Below are positions 6,399 to 13,812 of a stretch of DNA of 57,324 bases, in pieces. Origin of the DNA: a virus; IMG/VR virus record IMGVR_UViG_3300031727_000001, positions 1 through 57,324 of that record. One strand, 5' to 3'. Every line of letters starts with the position of its first letter. Position 1 is the stretch's first letter. Position numbers and translations under genes: made by a program. Under the pieces are notes generated by a model. It was not told the origin of the DNA, did no database searches, and saw only the letters and a program-made list of their open reading frames with translations.

Positions 6399-8121
6399 CC
6401 CCGCCGACAACGCAAGCAAGTCATATAACGTCGCAACAGAGGCGTTGAGAGAACGGCTGGAGAAATCTAAGACGGTTGTTGGCGCGTGTACGCTCTATAA
6501 TGAAGATAATCGTTTCATTCTGCCAACGATCGCGGCAAACAGCGTCGACTCCATCGTTACAGATCCACCTTACCATTTGACCAGCATCGTTAAAAGGTTC
6601 GGAGCATCCAATTCAGCTCCTGCTGCATATGGGTCAGATGGAAGATTTAAAAGACTTTCCGGCGGTTTTATGAATGCGAAGTGGGACGCCCCAGATGAGG
6701 CCCCCATAGACGCAGGGTTCGCACATTGGTTCGCAGGTTTTGTGGATGGTGAAGGCTGCTTTTCCGTTCACAAGAAAACGGTAAATGGTTGCGAGACGTA
6801 TGACTGCCAGTTCTCCATTACCGTTCGAGCAGATGATAAGCCAATCATCGTTGACATACAAAGGCAACTCGGAGGCATTGGTTCACTCGCTGATCGCCCG
6901 GCCCGGCCTGGAACCAATGGGAAGCCGCAAGTCCGCTATTGCATCAGTTCAAAGGCTGATTGTCAGCGCCTGCAGGCCATCCTTCAGGTCTTTCCATTGC
7001 GCGCAAAAAAGGCCCGTGATTTCGAAATCTGGTCCGAGGCTCTTGATGCTTGGGTGGCGCATGAGCCGAAATCAGGATGGGATAACATCGCTTATTACCG
7101 CGATGCATTGATGGCGGTTCGCAAGTATGGTTCGAATTATCATGCGTCCGAACTATTTCACTACCGGTGGGCTTACGAAGCATTCAGAGTCCTAAAGCCA
7201 GGCGGGCACCTGCTCGCTTTCGGCGGCACCCGTACTTATCACCGCATGGCCTGTGCGATCGAAGATGCAGGCTTTGAGATTCGTGATTGCATCGCTTGGG
7301 TTTATGGCTCCGGCTTTCCAAAATCTCATAATCTTTCTGATGAATGGGGCGGCTGGGGAACGGCTCTCAAGCCAGCCTTTGAGCCCATCATTGTAGCTCG
7401 TAAACCTCTATCTGAAAAGTCTGTCGCAGCCAATGTTCTGAAATACGGAACCGGCGCGTTGAACATTGATGCGAGCCGTGTGGTCGCCTTGGACGGATAC
7501 ACTGAAAACGCGGTTACGCAGGGTATCAACACGGCTCAAACGTCCTACGAGCACCGGCGGGAGCGTAGGACGTTTGAGCCGTCACAACAAGGCCGCTGGC
7601 CTGCCAACTTCATCCATGACGGCAGCGATGAAGTTGTCCGGTTGTTTCCGGAAACGACAGCTGGCAAGGTAAGTGATTGCGGCTTACAGCATTCGGGGCG
7701 TCATGGCGGTCTTGCTGATGTGGGGCCGAATATTAAAGCCGAATCAAACGGCATTCGCGGCCATTCTGATAACGTTGGCTCGGCAGCACGTTTCTTTTAT
7801 TGCGCCAAGGCCGACAAAGACGATCGCCTGAAATCCAAGCACCCGACCGTCAAGCCGATCGACCTTATGGCCTACTTGGTCCGTCTCGTTACGCAGCCCG
7901 GCGGCACTGTTCTTGATCCCTTCTCGGGGTCAGGTAGCACCTGCATGGCCTGTATGCGTGAAGGCATGAATTGCATTGCTATCGAGCGCGAGGAAGAATA
8001 TTTCACAGACATTTTGCACCGTGTCTCGCATGTTCGCGGCGAAGATACACCTCTATTCGCACACGCAGAAGTGATTGACGACAAGCAGCTTGATCTGGAG
8101 GAAATAGCAAAACTCGAATGA
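6391..8121 (+). CDS. DNA methyltransferase with internal LAGLIDADG endonuclease domain
   Basis: 576 residues. Residues 1-99 and about 258-576 are a beta-class N4/N6 DNA methyltransferase: catalytic motif IV DPPY at 58-61, FGGTRTYHRMACAIEDAGF after 277, and SAM-binding DPFSGSGST at 509. Between them, about residues 105-225 form a LAGLIDADG homing-endonuclease-like domain with a single WFAGFVDGEGCF motif (113-124). The reading frame is open throughout, so this is an in-frame domain insertion and not an interrupted gene. The insertion lies just after motif IV, in a region that in relatives is only a short linker. It follows a GcrA-like gene. Whether methylation, cleavage or both survive is unknown. 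Confidence 0.85.
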   Translation: MYDPADNASKSYNVATEALRERLEKSKTVVGACTLYNEDNRFILPTIAANSVDSIVTDPPYHLTSIVKRFGASNSAPAAYGSDGRFKRLSGGFMNAKWDAPDEAPIDAGFAHWFAGFVDGEGCFSVHKKTVNGCETYDCQFSITVRADDKPIIVDIQRQLGGIGSLADRPARPGTNGKPQVRYCISSKADCQRLQAILQVFPLRAKKARDFEIWSEALDAWVAHEPKSGWDNIAYYRDALMAVRKYGSNYHASELFHYRWAYEAFRVLKPGGHLLAFGGTRTYHRMACAIEDAGFEIRDCIAWVYGSGFPKSHNLSDEWGGWGTALKPAFEPIIVARKPLSEKSVAANVLKYGTGALNIDASRVVALDGYTENAVTQGINTAQTSYEHRRERRTFEPSQQGRWPANFIHDGSDEVVRLFPETTAGKVSDCGLQHSGRHGGLADVGPNIKAESNGIRGHSDNVGSAARFFYCAKADKDDRLKSKHPTVKPIDLMAYLVRLVTQPGGTVLDPFSGSGSTCMACMREGMNCIAIEREEEYFTDILHRVSHVRGEDTPLFAHAEVIDDKQLDLEEIAKLE

Positions 8122-8124
8122 TGA

Positions 8125-8161
8125 AAAACCGAGAAAGTCAAGCAGAAACCTCCTCGGTTTT
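8125..8161 (+). terminator. terminator-like hairpin after the methyltransferase
   Basis: Perfect 9-bp inverted repeat AAAACCGAG (8125-8133) / CTCGGTTTT (8153-8161) directly after the stop codon, with the T run forming the end of the right arm. It would separate the early transcript from the surface-protein cassette. Confidence 0.55.
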
Positions 8162-8238
8162 CGTGTCGAACCTGCAACAGCAAAATCGCCGGAATCTGCT
8201 ATAACCGGTCTGTAACTTCAACAAGGAAATTGTACACT

Positions 8239-9138
8239 ATGAAGCTTTCAACATCAATGGCTGCTTTGTTGGCAGCATCTGTTTTCGCTTTCTCGTCTCC
8301 TGCCTTTGCTGCCGATCTCGGATATCCAAATTCGGATCAGAGAGCTGATCTTTATGAGCCGGCGCCTGCGCAGGGTGTGAGGGTGAACTGGTCTGGCGTA
8401 TATGTCGGCGGCGCGATCGGGTATGGGAATGCAAACCATGATCTGACCGCGAATGAGTATTTCAAGGACTACTGCGGCACAGATTATTCTGTAGATCATC
8501 CGTTTGAAAATTTTCACAGGGATGATAGGGAAAGTCAACTTGATGCCGATGGCATTCACGACGCAACTTGTGCTAAATACGCAGCAGATCATGACAACCT
8601 TATTGCTGCTGATAGTCGCGAAATCGCCAATCTCGACGGCCTGAACAGCACAGGAATCGTCGGCGATATCCGCCTCGGCTATGACCAGCAAATGGGCCGC
8701 TTCCTGCTTGGTGCTTTTGGCTCCTACGGATTCTCAAACATGGATGCTGACGGCGCTATTGCCGACATCGGAAGCTTCAAGCTCGAACGTGGCGATGATT
8801 GGTCGGTCGGTGCTCGCGCTGGCGTCCTCGTTAATAACAGCACCTTGCTGTATGCCCTCGCTGCTTACACCCAGACTGAATATGATCTGAGCGTAACAGA
8901 CGGAGCGAATACCCTCAGCAAGACGACAACGTTTGATGGCATCACCGTTGGTGGTGGCATCGAGTTCGCCGTATCCAACAATGTTTTCTTCGGCATCGAA
9001 GGCACCCACACCTTCTACGGCGAAGAAACAATTTTCGACGATTACAAAGCTGATGCGAATGTTGGCACCAGTGTTGACGACGATCTGTCTGAAACAAAAG
9101 TTTTGGGCACTTTGAAAATCAAGCTCAATAGCTTCTAA
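8239..9138 (+). CDS. Omp25/31-type outer membrane beta-barrel protein
   Basis: 299 residues when started at the ATG at 8239, 11 bases after AAGGA (a TTG at 8230 is too close). A signal peptide ends near PAFA-AD (residue 24). After it come VNWSGVYVGGAIGYGNA and repeated amphipathic strands, and the chain ends in phenylalanine, the usual signal for barrel insertion. This matches the eight-stranded surface proteins of Rhizobiales, including Omp25/Omp31. A long acidic segment at about residues 75-130 looks like an extended surface loop. Carried between early genes and the replication region behind its own hairpins, it looks like a lysogenic-conversion gene that could alter the cell surface or block superinfection (inference). 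Confidence 0.85.
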   Translation: MKLSTSMAALLAASVFAFSSPAFAADLGYPNSDQRADLYEPAPAQGVRVNWSGVYVGGAIGYGNANHDLTANEYFKDYCGTDYSVDHPFENFHRDDRESQLDADGIHDATCAKYAADHDNLIAADSREIANLDGLNSTGIVGDIRLGYDQQMGRFLLGAFGSYGFSNMDADGAIADIGSFKLERGDDWSVGARAGVLVNNSTLLYALAAYTQTEYDLSVTDGANTLSKTTTFDGITVGGGIEFAVSNNVFFGIEGTHTFYGEETIFDDYKADANVGTSVDDDLSETKVLGTLKIKLNSF

Positions 9139-9147
9139 TTTTCACAA

Positions 9148-9173
9148 CCCGGCAGCTTTCGGTAGCTGCCGGG
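9148..9173 (+). terminator. GC-rich hairpin
   Basis: 10-bp perfect stem CCCGGCAGCT / AGCTGCCGGG with loop TTCGGT. No T run follows, so it may be a weak terminator or an mRNA-stabilising 3' structure after the outer membrane protein gene. Confidence 0.5.
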
Positions 9174-9212
9174 GGCTGAGATTATGCAACAATTTTTTCT
9201 TAGGGGATTGAA

Positions 9213-10181
9213 ATGGAGATTATCACGAAACTCTCTGTAGCTGCAATTGCTTTGATTGCGGTTCCGACATCCGCTTATGCAGATTGCCCGCCATCATTAT
9301 CCGGCACAACATCGGAATTCACGATTGACCTTGACGGATGCAGCGTCAAAGTTCTGAACACCGAAACTCTTCCGATTGTCCCAGGAATGGAAATTGTCGT
9401 CATTGACCCGACCACCGACACAATCGGATCTGATGGCGGAAAGCTCATCAACAGCGTGAATTCTGCCCTAGCGTCAAAAGCAGCTACAGATTTCGTCAAT
9501 TCTGAAAATGACGCTCAAGACGTCAGGCTTGACCAATTTAACGGGACTAGCGAAACAGTCGAAGAATGGGCAACTTCCACGGATAATCAGGTCGATCAAA
9601 ACAAGACCGATATAGATACGCTTGAAACCGAGAAGGCTGACAAATCAGACACTTACACTAAAAAAGACGTTGATGACGCCAACGACCTGCAAAATGAGGA
9701 AATAAACAAAAAGGCTGATACGGAATACGTTGACGGTAAAAACAAAGATCAGGACGAAGTCATCGCAACCAAAGCCAGCACCGCATATGTTGATGCGGAA
9801 AATGACGCCCAAGACACCCGGCTTGACGGTCACGACACACAGCTTGGGGACCACAACGCGCGGCTGAATGCTCATGACGTCGCGATCGGCGATTTGGAAA
9901 ATGGCGTAAGCGCAAATTCTGCGGCGATTTCCAATAACTCAAAAGCCATTAAGGAAAATGCTGCCGGCGTTGCCATCGCACTCTCAATGCCTGATGCATT
10001 CCTAGACTCAACTGAGAACTTCTCTATTGCGGCTGGCTTCGGTGGCTTCGATAGCGAAACAGCTTTCGGTGTCATTGGCTCTGCCCGTCTTGACCAGACA
10101 TGGAGCCTCTACGGCGGCGGCGGTATGAGCACTAACGGCAACAACTTCGGCTGGAAAGCTGGCGCCCGCGCTGGCTGGTAA
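9213..10181 (+). CDS. small trimeric autotransporter (YadA-anchor protein)
   Basis: 322 residues behind AGGGGAT. A signal peptide of about 23 residues ends AYA-DC. A long charged stalk (about 85-245) carries repeated coiled-coil units, such as TAYVDAENDAQDTRLDGHD and TEYVDGKNKDQDEV, each with D/N-x-x-D spacing. The last 75 residues are a YadA-type membrane anchor (GVAIALSMPDAF, SIAAGFGGFDSETAFGVIGS, ending AGARAGW). Such proteins trimerise in the outer membrane and act as adhesins. There is almost no head domain, so it may be a bare stalk. Its place next to an outer membrane barrel and a lipoprotein suggests a surface-conversion cassette. Confidence 0.85.
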   Translation: MEIITKLSVAAIALIAVPTSAYADCPPSLSGTTSEFTIDLDGCSVKVLNTETLPIVPGMEIVVIDPTTDTIGSDGGKLINSVNSALASKAATDFVNSENDAQDVRLDQFNGTSETVEEWATSTDNQVDQNKTDIDTLETEKADKSDTYTKKDVDDANDLQNEEINKKADTEYVDGKNKDQDEVIATKASTAYVDAENDAQDTRLDGHDTQLGDHNARLNAHDVAIGDLENGVSANSAAISNNSKAIKENAAGVAIALSMPDAFLDSTENFSIAAGFGGFDSETAFGVIGSARLDQTWSLYGGGGMSTNGNNFGWKAGARAGW

Positions 10182-10201
10182 TTGAAATAGAGGGGGGCCT
10201 G

Positions 10202-10223
10202 CCCGGCGGCTTCGGTCGCCGGG
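10202..10223 (+). terminator. UUCG-tetraloop hairpin
   Basis: 9-bp stem (one G-U pair) CCCGGCGGC / GTCGCCGGG closed by TTCG, a very stable tetraloop. No T run. It sits between the autotransporter and the lipoprotein gene. Confidence 0.5.
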
Positions 10224-10246
10224 ATACATCAGACAGGGAAAAAGCT

Positions 10247-10633
10247 GTGAACGTTTTTCAAGGCCGCATAAAGTCCGCTACTGTGGTGCTGATCGCTGGA
10301 GTGCTGATATCAGGCTGCACAAAGTCAGCCAGCGAGATTGCCCCAGCCTATACATCTCCTTTGCAGTATCAGAATTACAGCTGTGATCAACTAAGGATGG
10401 AGGCCCAGCGTCTTTCATCTCGGGCAGCACAGTTGTCTGGAGTGCAAGACGACAAGGCTGATGAAGATGCTCTCTTGACGGCAGCGGCGATCGTCGTTTT
10501 CTGGCCGGCTGCATTCTTTATCGGCGGAAATAGTGAAAACGCCGCCCAGCTTGCCCGTATCAAAGGTGAGTTCGAAGCCATAGAACAAGTTTCGATCCAG
10601 AAAAACTGTGTTACGAAGTTCAAAAGGCGATAA
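10247..10633 (+). CDS. phage lipoprotein
   Basis: 128 residues, GTG start after AGACAGGG. A lipobox LISGC places the lipidated cysteine at residue 24. A second hydrophobic stretch (VVFWPAAFFIGG, about residues 85-97) is typical of a group of small alphaproteobacterial lipoproteins that carry a SCDQL-type segment near the N terminus, also seen here. The protein probably sits at the inner or outer membrane face. Third gene of the envelope cassette. Confidence 0.75.
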   Translation: MNVFQGRIKSATVVLIAGVLISGCTKSASEIAPAYTSPLQYQNYSCDQLRMEAQRLSSRAAQLSGVQDDKADEDALLTAAAIVVFWPAAFFIGGNSENAAQLARIKGEFEAIEQVSIQKNCVTKFKRR

Positions 10634-10645
10634 AGGAGACGAACA

Positions 10646-10780
10646 ATGGATAATATCCCAAGATCAATCATCTACGCTGTGGCTGCCATTGGCATCATAG
10701 TGTTGATTGCTCTGGCTGCGTCTGAATATCTTGATGCGGCTGCGAGCCTGCTGCCAGGTCGTGAAGGCACTGCCGGCTAA
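10646..10780 (+). CDS. 44-residue membrane peptide
   Basis: A short gene starting at 10646 behind TAAAGGAGAC, a strong ribosome binding site. One hydrophobic helix (about residues 8-27) with a short polar end. It follows the lipoprotein gene by 12 bases and ends just before a hairpin at 10788. Function unknown. Confidence 0.6.
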   Translation: MDNIPRSIIYAVAAIGIIVLIALAASEYLDAAASLLPGREGTAG

Positions 10781-10787
10781 AAAGCAA

Positions 10788-10821
10788 AAGCCGGTTTAAG
10801 CCCCGCCAGGCAAACCGGCTT
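10788..10821 (+). terminator. terminator-like hairpin after the envelope cassette
   Basis: Perfect 10-bp inverted repeat AAGCCGGTTT / AAACCGGCTT with a 14-base loop, placed 7 bases after the stop of the membrane peptide. It marks the end of the cassette. Confidence 0.55.
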
Positions 10822-10914
10822 GTAGAATCCCCTCTTAGTGGCGTCCCGCGTAAAATAAATACCCCGCGTTCAATTTCACCAGTCAGAATTTCACAACAAG
10901 ACGGGGTTGTCAAG

Positions 10915-12255
10915 ATGTTGCAGTTTTTCAAGGAGTTCAACTTCGCTCTTGCCATCAGGCGCGTTGTCTGGACGGGCGTGTATATCGCCATGTTCGGCCT
11001 GATCGTTCTGATGTCACAGAGCTTGGCAGAGAATCAGCCTGTGCTGTTCTCTATTATCATTCTGGCGGCATTTGTCGGCTCGATAGGTCTTGTCTATGCA
11101 CGCAGGAGCTTTCAGACTGGCGCGTGGCTGACAGGTATCGCTGCCCTTTTCCTCGGGATCGGTGGCATCTTGGTGCATACAGTGCTGGAAACATCTTACT
11201 GGTCAAGCACCATAGAGCAGATCAACGCTGATTTCCAACGAGAGCATGCAGTCATGGAGGCGCGCGATGTCGTCAGCGACAAGCGCAAGGAGCGTTATGC
11301 CAACCTTGCCGGAATCAGAACCGCGCCACAGCTTGAAGCTTTGATGGCAAAGGAACGGCTTGATCCTTTGTGGGGGCGCTCCGTTCAGTGCACAGACGCC
11401 ACGATGCCGGATAGCCGGGAATTCTGCGGCAATTATCTCGAACTGTCGGCAGAATACGAAGCTGCAAAGGAAGCCGGAGAGCTTGAATCCACGGTATGGA
11501 GTGCTGCCACAGTCATTGAGACCAGCGTCAACCGCAATATCGCATCAGCAGCAATCCTTGCGCAAAAGGTTTTTGGCGGCACCGTCTATGACTGGACCGG
11601 CATGATTGTCGCGATGATCGTTGGGTTCACGCAGATGCTTCTGGCTCTGTCTCTGTATGTGGGGTACGCGCCAGAGAAACGCCGCCCGCTTGCCCCGGCT
11701 ATTGTTATCCCCCGTAAGCCCTACACGCCGTCTCTGACACTGCCTGTAAAGCCTGTGGCACCTGCCGTCACACAGAAGCCAGAACCGCCCGCACCAGCTC
11801 CGGCGCCTGACGATGGGGGCACTCCTGTTGCAGAGCCTGAAGCCAAGCCTGACGGCAATGAGATCAAGCCGAAAGTTACAGCAGAGCTCTACGATTTCCC
11901 GTCAAAAGAGCTGCCGCGGACCAAGAAGCAACGCAAGCATGCTTTCAGAGAGAAGCAGGATCGCGAGCGCTCCCAGCTGATTGGTGACTTTGTTTACGAG
12001 TGCCTTGATGTCAAGAGTGATGAAGCCAAGCTAGTAAAAACGAAGTCACGGAAGGGCTACGCATCCGGCGGCACAAAAGGCAGCCTCGTTTACGATGAGT
12101 TTGTCGCCTGGTGTAATCGCAACGGCACTGAGGTCATCGATTGCTCCCCATTCGGCCGGCTGATCAAGCAGTATGTGGAAACAGCAAGGGGAGTGAAGGG
12201 CGTCTATTATGGGGCCGTTATCGTCCGGCAAGCAGCTAAACGGAGAGTAGCATGA
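10915..12255 (+). CDS. membrane protein with C-terminal DNA-binding (D5-type wHTH-like) region
   Basis: 446 residues. Three hydrophobic helices lie at about 17-35, 43-61 and 70-90, then a helical, mostly polar section (95-220), and a fourth helix at about 225-247. A proline- and alanine-rich linker (250-310) leads to a basic C-terminal part (330-446). There, VYDEFVAWCNRNGTEVIDCS and FGRLIKQYV resemble the winged helix-turn-helix found at the end of D5-type primase-helicases. This suggests a membrane-tethered DNA-binding protein, perhaps anchoring replicating phage DNA. The family match is by eye. It opens the replication region. Confidence 0.65.
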   Translation: MLQFFKEFNFALAIRRVVWTGVYIAMFGLIVLMSQSLAENQPVLFSIIILAAFVGSIGLVYARRSFQTGAWLTGIAALFLGIGGILVHTVLETSYWSSTIEQINADFQREHAVMEARDVVSDKRKERYANLAGIRTAPQLEALMAKERLDPLWGRSVQCTDATMPDSREFCGNYLELSAEYEAAKEAGELESTVWSAATVIETSVNRNIASAAILAQKVFGGTVYDWTGMIVAMIVGFTQMLLALSLYVGYAPEKRRPLAPAIVIPRKPYTPSLTLPVKPVAPAVTQKPEPPAPAPAPDDGGTPVAEPEAKPDGNEIKPKVTAELYDFPSKELPRTKKQRKHAFREKQDRERSQLIGDFVYECLDVKSDEAKLVKTKSRKGYASGGTKGSLVYDEFVAWCNRNGTEVIDCSPFGRLIKQYVETARGVKGVYYGAVIVRQAAKRRVA

Positions 12256-12274
12256 CAGCTGGCGAATAAACATC

Positions 12275-12306
12275 TCGGGGGCCCCGTGTAGCTACAAGGC
12301 CCCCGA
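12275..12306 (+). terminator. GC-rich hairpin
   Basis: 9-bp perfect stem TCGGGGGCC / GGCCCCCGA with a 14-base loop, 20 bases after the membrane protein gene. No T run. Similar in kind to the hairpins at 5048, 9148 and 10202. Confidence 0.45.
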
Positions 12307-12353
12307 TGAGGTGCGTCAATCGGAAAACATCCAACAGGGAAACATGTTGAACT

Positions 12354-12725
12354 ATGAGCAAACTTAATACCGCTATCGGGCGAAATCAAGGCGAAGATGA
12401 TATTGTCGATCTCGCCGATCCTGATAATGACTTCGGCGCGGTCACGACAGACTCGCCGGAATACCGCCGGCGCGAGACATCGGCATGGAAAGCCAAGGTC
12501 AATTCCGCCGCCAGTCCCGAGTTCATCCGTGATAGTATCCTCGATGAATGGCACAATGGCTGTTATAACGCCTTGGAGGCGATATTCTGGCTCCAGACAC
12601 TTGGCATCATAGAAGCCGATAGATGGCTTCACGAGTACGCTCAGGGGCTCTCAGCGCCTATTCCGTCTGTATCCAAGTCGAACCCTTTCCAGCCGCAAGG
12701 AGACGCATCATGTCTAAGCTCATAA
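12354..12725 (+). CDS. hypothetical protein
   Basis: 123 residues, acidic N-terminal half followed by a helical, aromatic segment (EWHNGCYNALEAIFWLQTLG). No family recognised. A 14-codon frame starting at 12710 bridges this gene and the next and may only serve translational coupling. Confidence 0.6.
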   Translation: MSKLNTAIGRNQGEDDIVDLADPDNDFGAVTTDSPEYRRRETSAWKAKVNSAASPEFIRDSILDEWHNGCYNALEAIFWLQTLGIIEADRWLHEYAQGLSAPIPSVSKSNPFQPQGDASCLSS

Positions 12726-12743
12726 ATATGCAAAGGAAGACTG

Positions 12744-13058
12744 ATGCCAACTAAGGAAGAACACCGCGGGATAGTGACGGATCACGTCATCGTCCGTTGG
12801 TTGGAGCGTGTCGAAGGCTATGATTTCGACGATATCAAAAAAGAACTGAAAGAGGAAGGCAAAGAAGATGGAGACAGGCAGATCCTTGAGTATCTTGCCG
12901 ACAAGTTCGGACTTTTTCGGGGCCATGTAATCTTCAGGATAGCCACCAAGCAGGTCCGGAACGCAATTCAGATGGGGGCAAAACGCATCCACCGAGGCAA
13001 CCAGACTTTAGTCATAAGCGACGGGAGAATTGTGACGCTCACGCCTCGCAAAAGGTGA
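12744..13058 (+). CDS. hypothetical phage protein
   Basis: 104 residues. DHVIVRWLERVEGYD near the start and LVISDGRIVTLTP at the end are a pattern I associate with small phage proteins of unknown role found near replication genes. The middle is lysine- and glutamate-rich. No catalytic motif seen. It is followed by a 389-bp stretch without genes. Confidence 0.6.
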   Translation: MPTKEEHRGIVTDHVIVRWLERVEGYDFDDIKKELKEEGKEDGDRQILEYLADKFGLFRGHVIFRIATKQVRNAIQMGAKRIHRGNQTLVISDGRIVTLTPRKR

Positions 13059-13447
13059 AAAATGAAATATAATTGCTCACTCACGCAATATTATTGCGCA
13101 GGAATCAAAAAGACGCAAGAATCTTGCGCAGACTGTTCTGGACTTTTGCCGATCTTATCTGATAGGATTTAAATCCACACGTTTGCGTCAGCCTTCTTTG
13201 CAGGAAGGCTTATCCCCCGGTTGGGGGAATCTCTCAGTTGTAATGCGTTTGAAGAGTTTTGCGATCTGATCCGAAGTTTGCCGACCGACGATCTGATCTT
13301 TTAAGGCACCGAATATGTTGTTTTCGGTGAGCGGGTTTTTTACGTCTAACCAATCCACCACAAGGATTTACCAGTGAACTTACACCAATCCCACATATCG
13401 CGCAAGAACTTTTTCCAACCACTATCCACAGTCGCGGGAGGGGTGTG
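13059..13447. promoter_or_regulatory. gene-free region with palindromes and direct repeats, candidate origin or control region
   Basis: Two 15-bp palindromes, CGCAATATTATTGCG (13084-13098) and CGCAAGAATCTTGCG (13114-13128), lie exactly 30 bp apart. A 10-bp direct repeat CGATCTGATC occurs at 13262-13271 and 13289-13298 (27 bp apart). Hairpins TCCCCC/GGGGGA (13213-13228) and CACCGAA/TTCGGTG (13307-13329, with TTTTTT starting at 13336) follow. The position directly upstream of the replication genes suits an origin or a regulated promoter. No gene longer than a few codons is convincing here. Confidence 0.45.
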
Positions 13448-13600
13448 ATGCCTGAAAAACTTTACGTCACCCACGAGCACATCCTCTTCGCCAGTAGCTT
13501 AATCCATTTGCTTGAGAATCAGTTCCGTTGGGAAGACGGGGCAATTGAACTCAGAGCTTACCGCGCCAGGCTTATGAACGGGAATGGAGGGGCAAGATGA
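13448..13600 (+). CDS. short hypothetical protein
   Basis: 50 residues starting at 13448 after GGGAGGGG, a good ribosome binding site. Its TGA overlaps the ATG of the next gene (ATGA at 13597-13600). Mostly helical; no family recognised. It is the first gene of the replication operon. Confidence 0.6.
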   Translation: MPEKLYVTHEHILFASSLIHLLENQFRWEDGAIELRAYRARLMNGNGGAR

Positions 13601-13812
13601 GTGACCGCGAAACCATTCAGTGGCTGCGCTCGATTGAGACCTGCACTCACGGCCTTGAATTCATGCCTGAAGATAAGCTCGATGAATTGCCAGATGGCGT
13701 TGCTGCTCACATTGTAGAGCTGGAAGATCTGTTGTCGCGACTAAGTCTGGAGGCTACGGCAATCCTCTTCCATCTCGGCCACCTGCCGTTCATTGCGCGG
13801 GGGCAGAAATGA
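13597..13812 (+). CDS. small hypothetical protein
   Basis: 71 residues, leucine-rich helical C-terminal half (HIVELEDLLSRLSLEATAIL). ATGA-coupled on both sides within the replication operon. No family recognised. Confidence 0.6.
   Translation: MSDRETIQWLRSIETCTHGLEFMPEDKLDELPDGVAAHIVELEDLLSRLSLEATAILFHLGHLPFIARGQK

Noticed and set aside
6391-8121. Intein or group I intron in the methyltransferase
   Set aside because: The segment is fully in frame and lacks an intein N-terminal Cys/Ser and a C-terminal HN-plus-nucleophile. It is also too short to hold an intron besides the LAGLIDADG domain.
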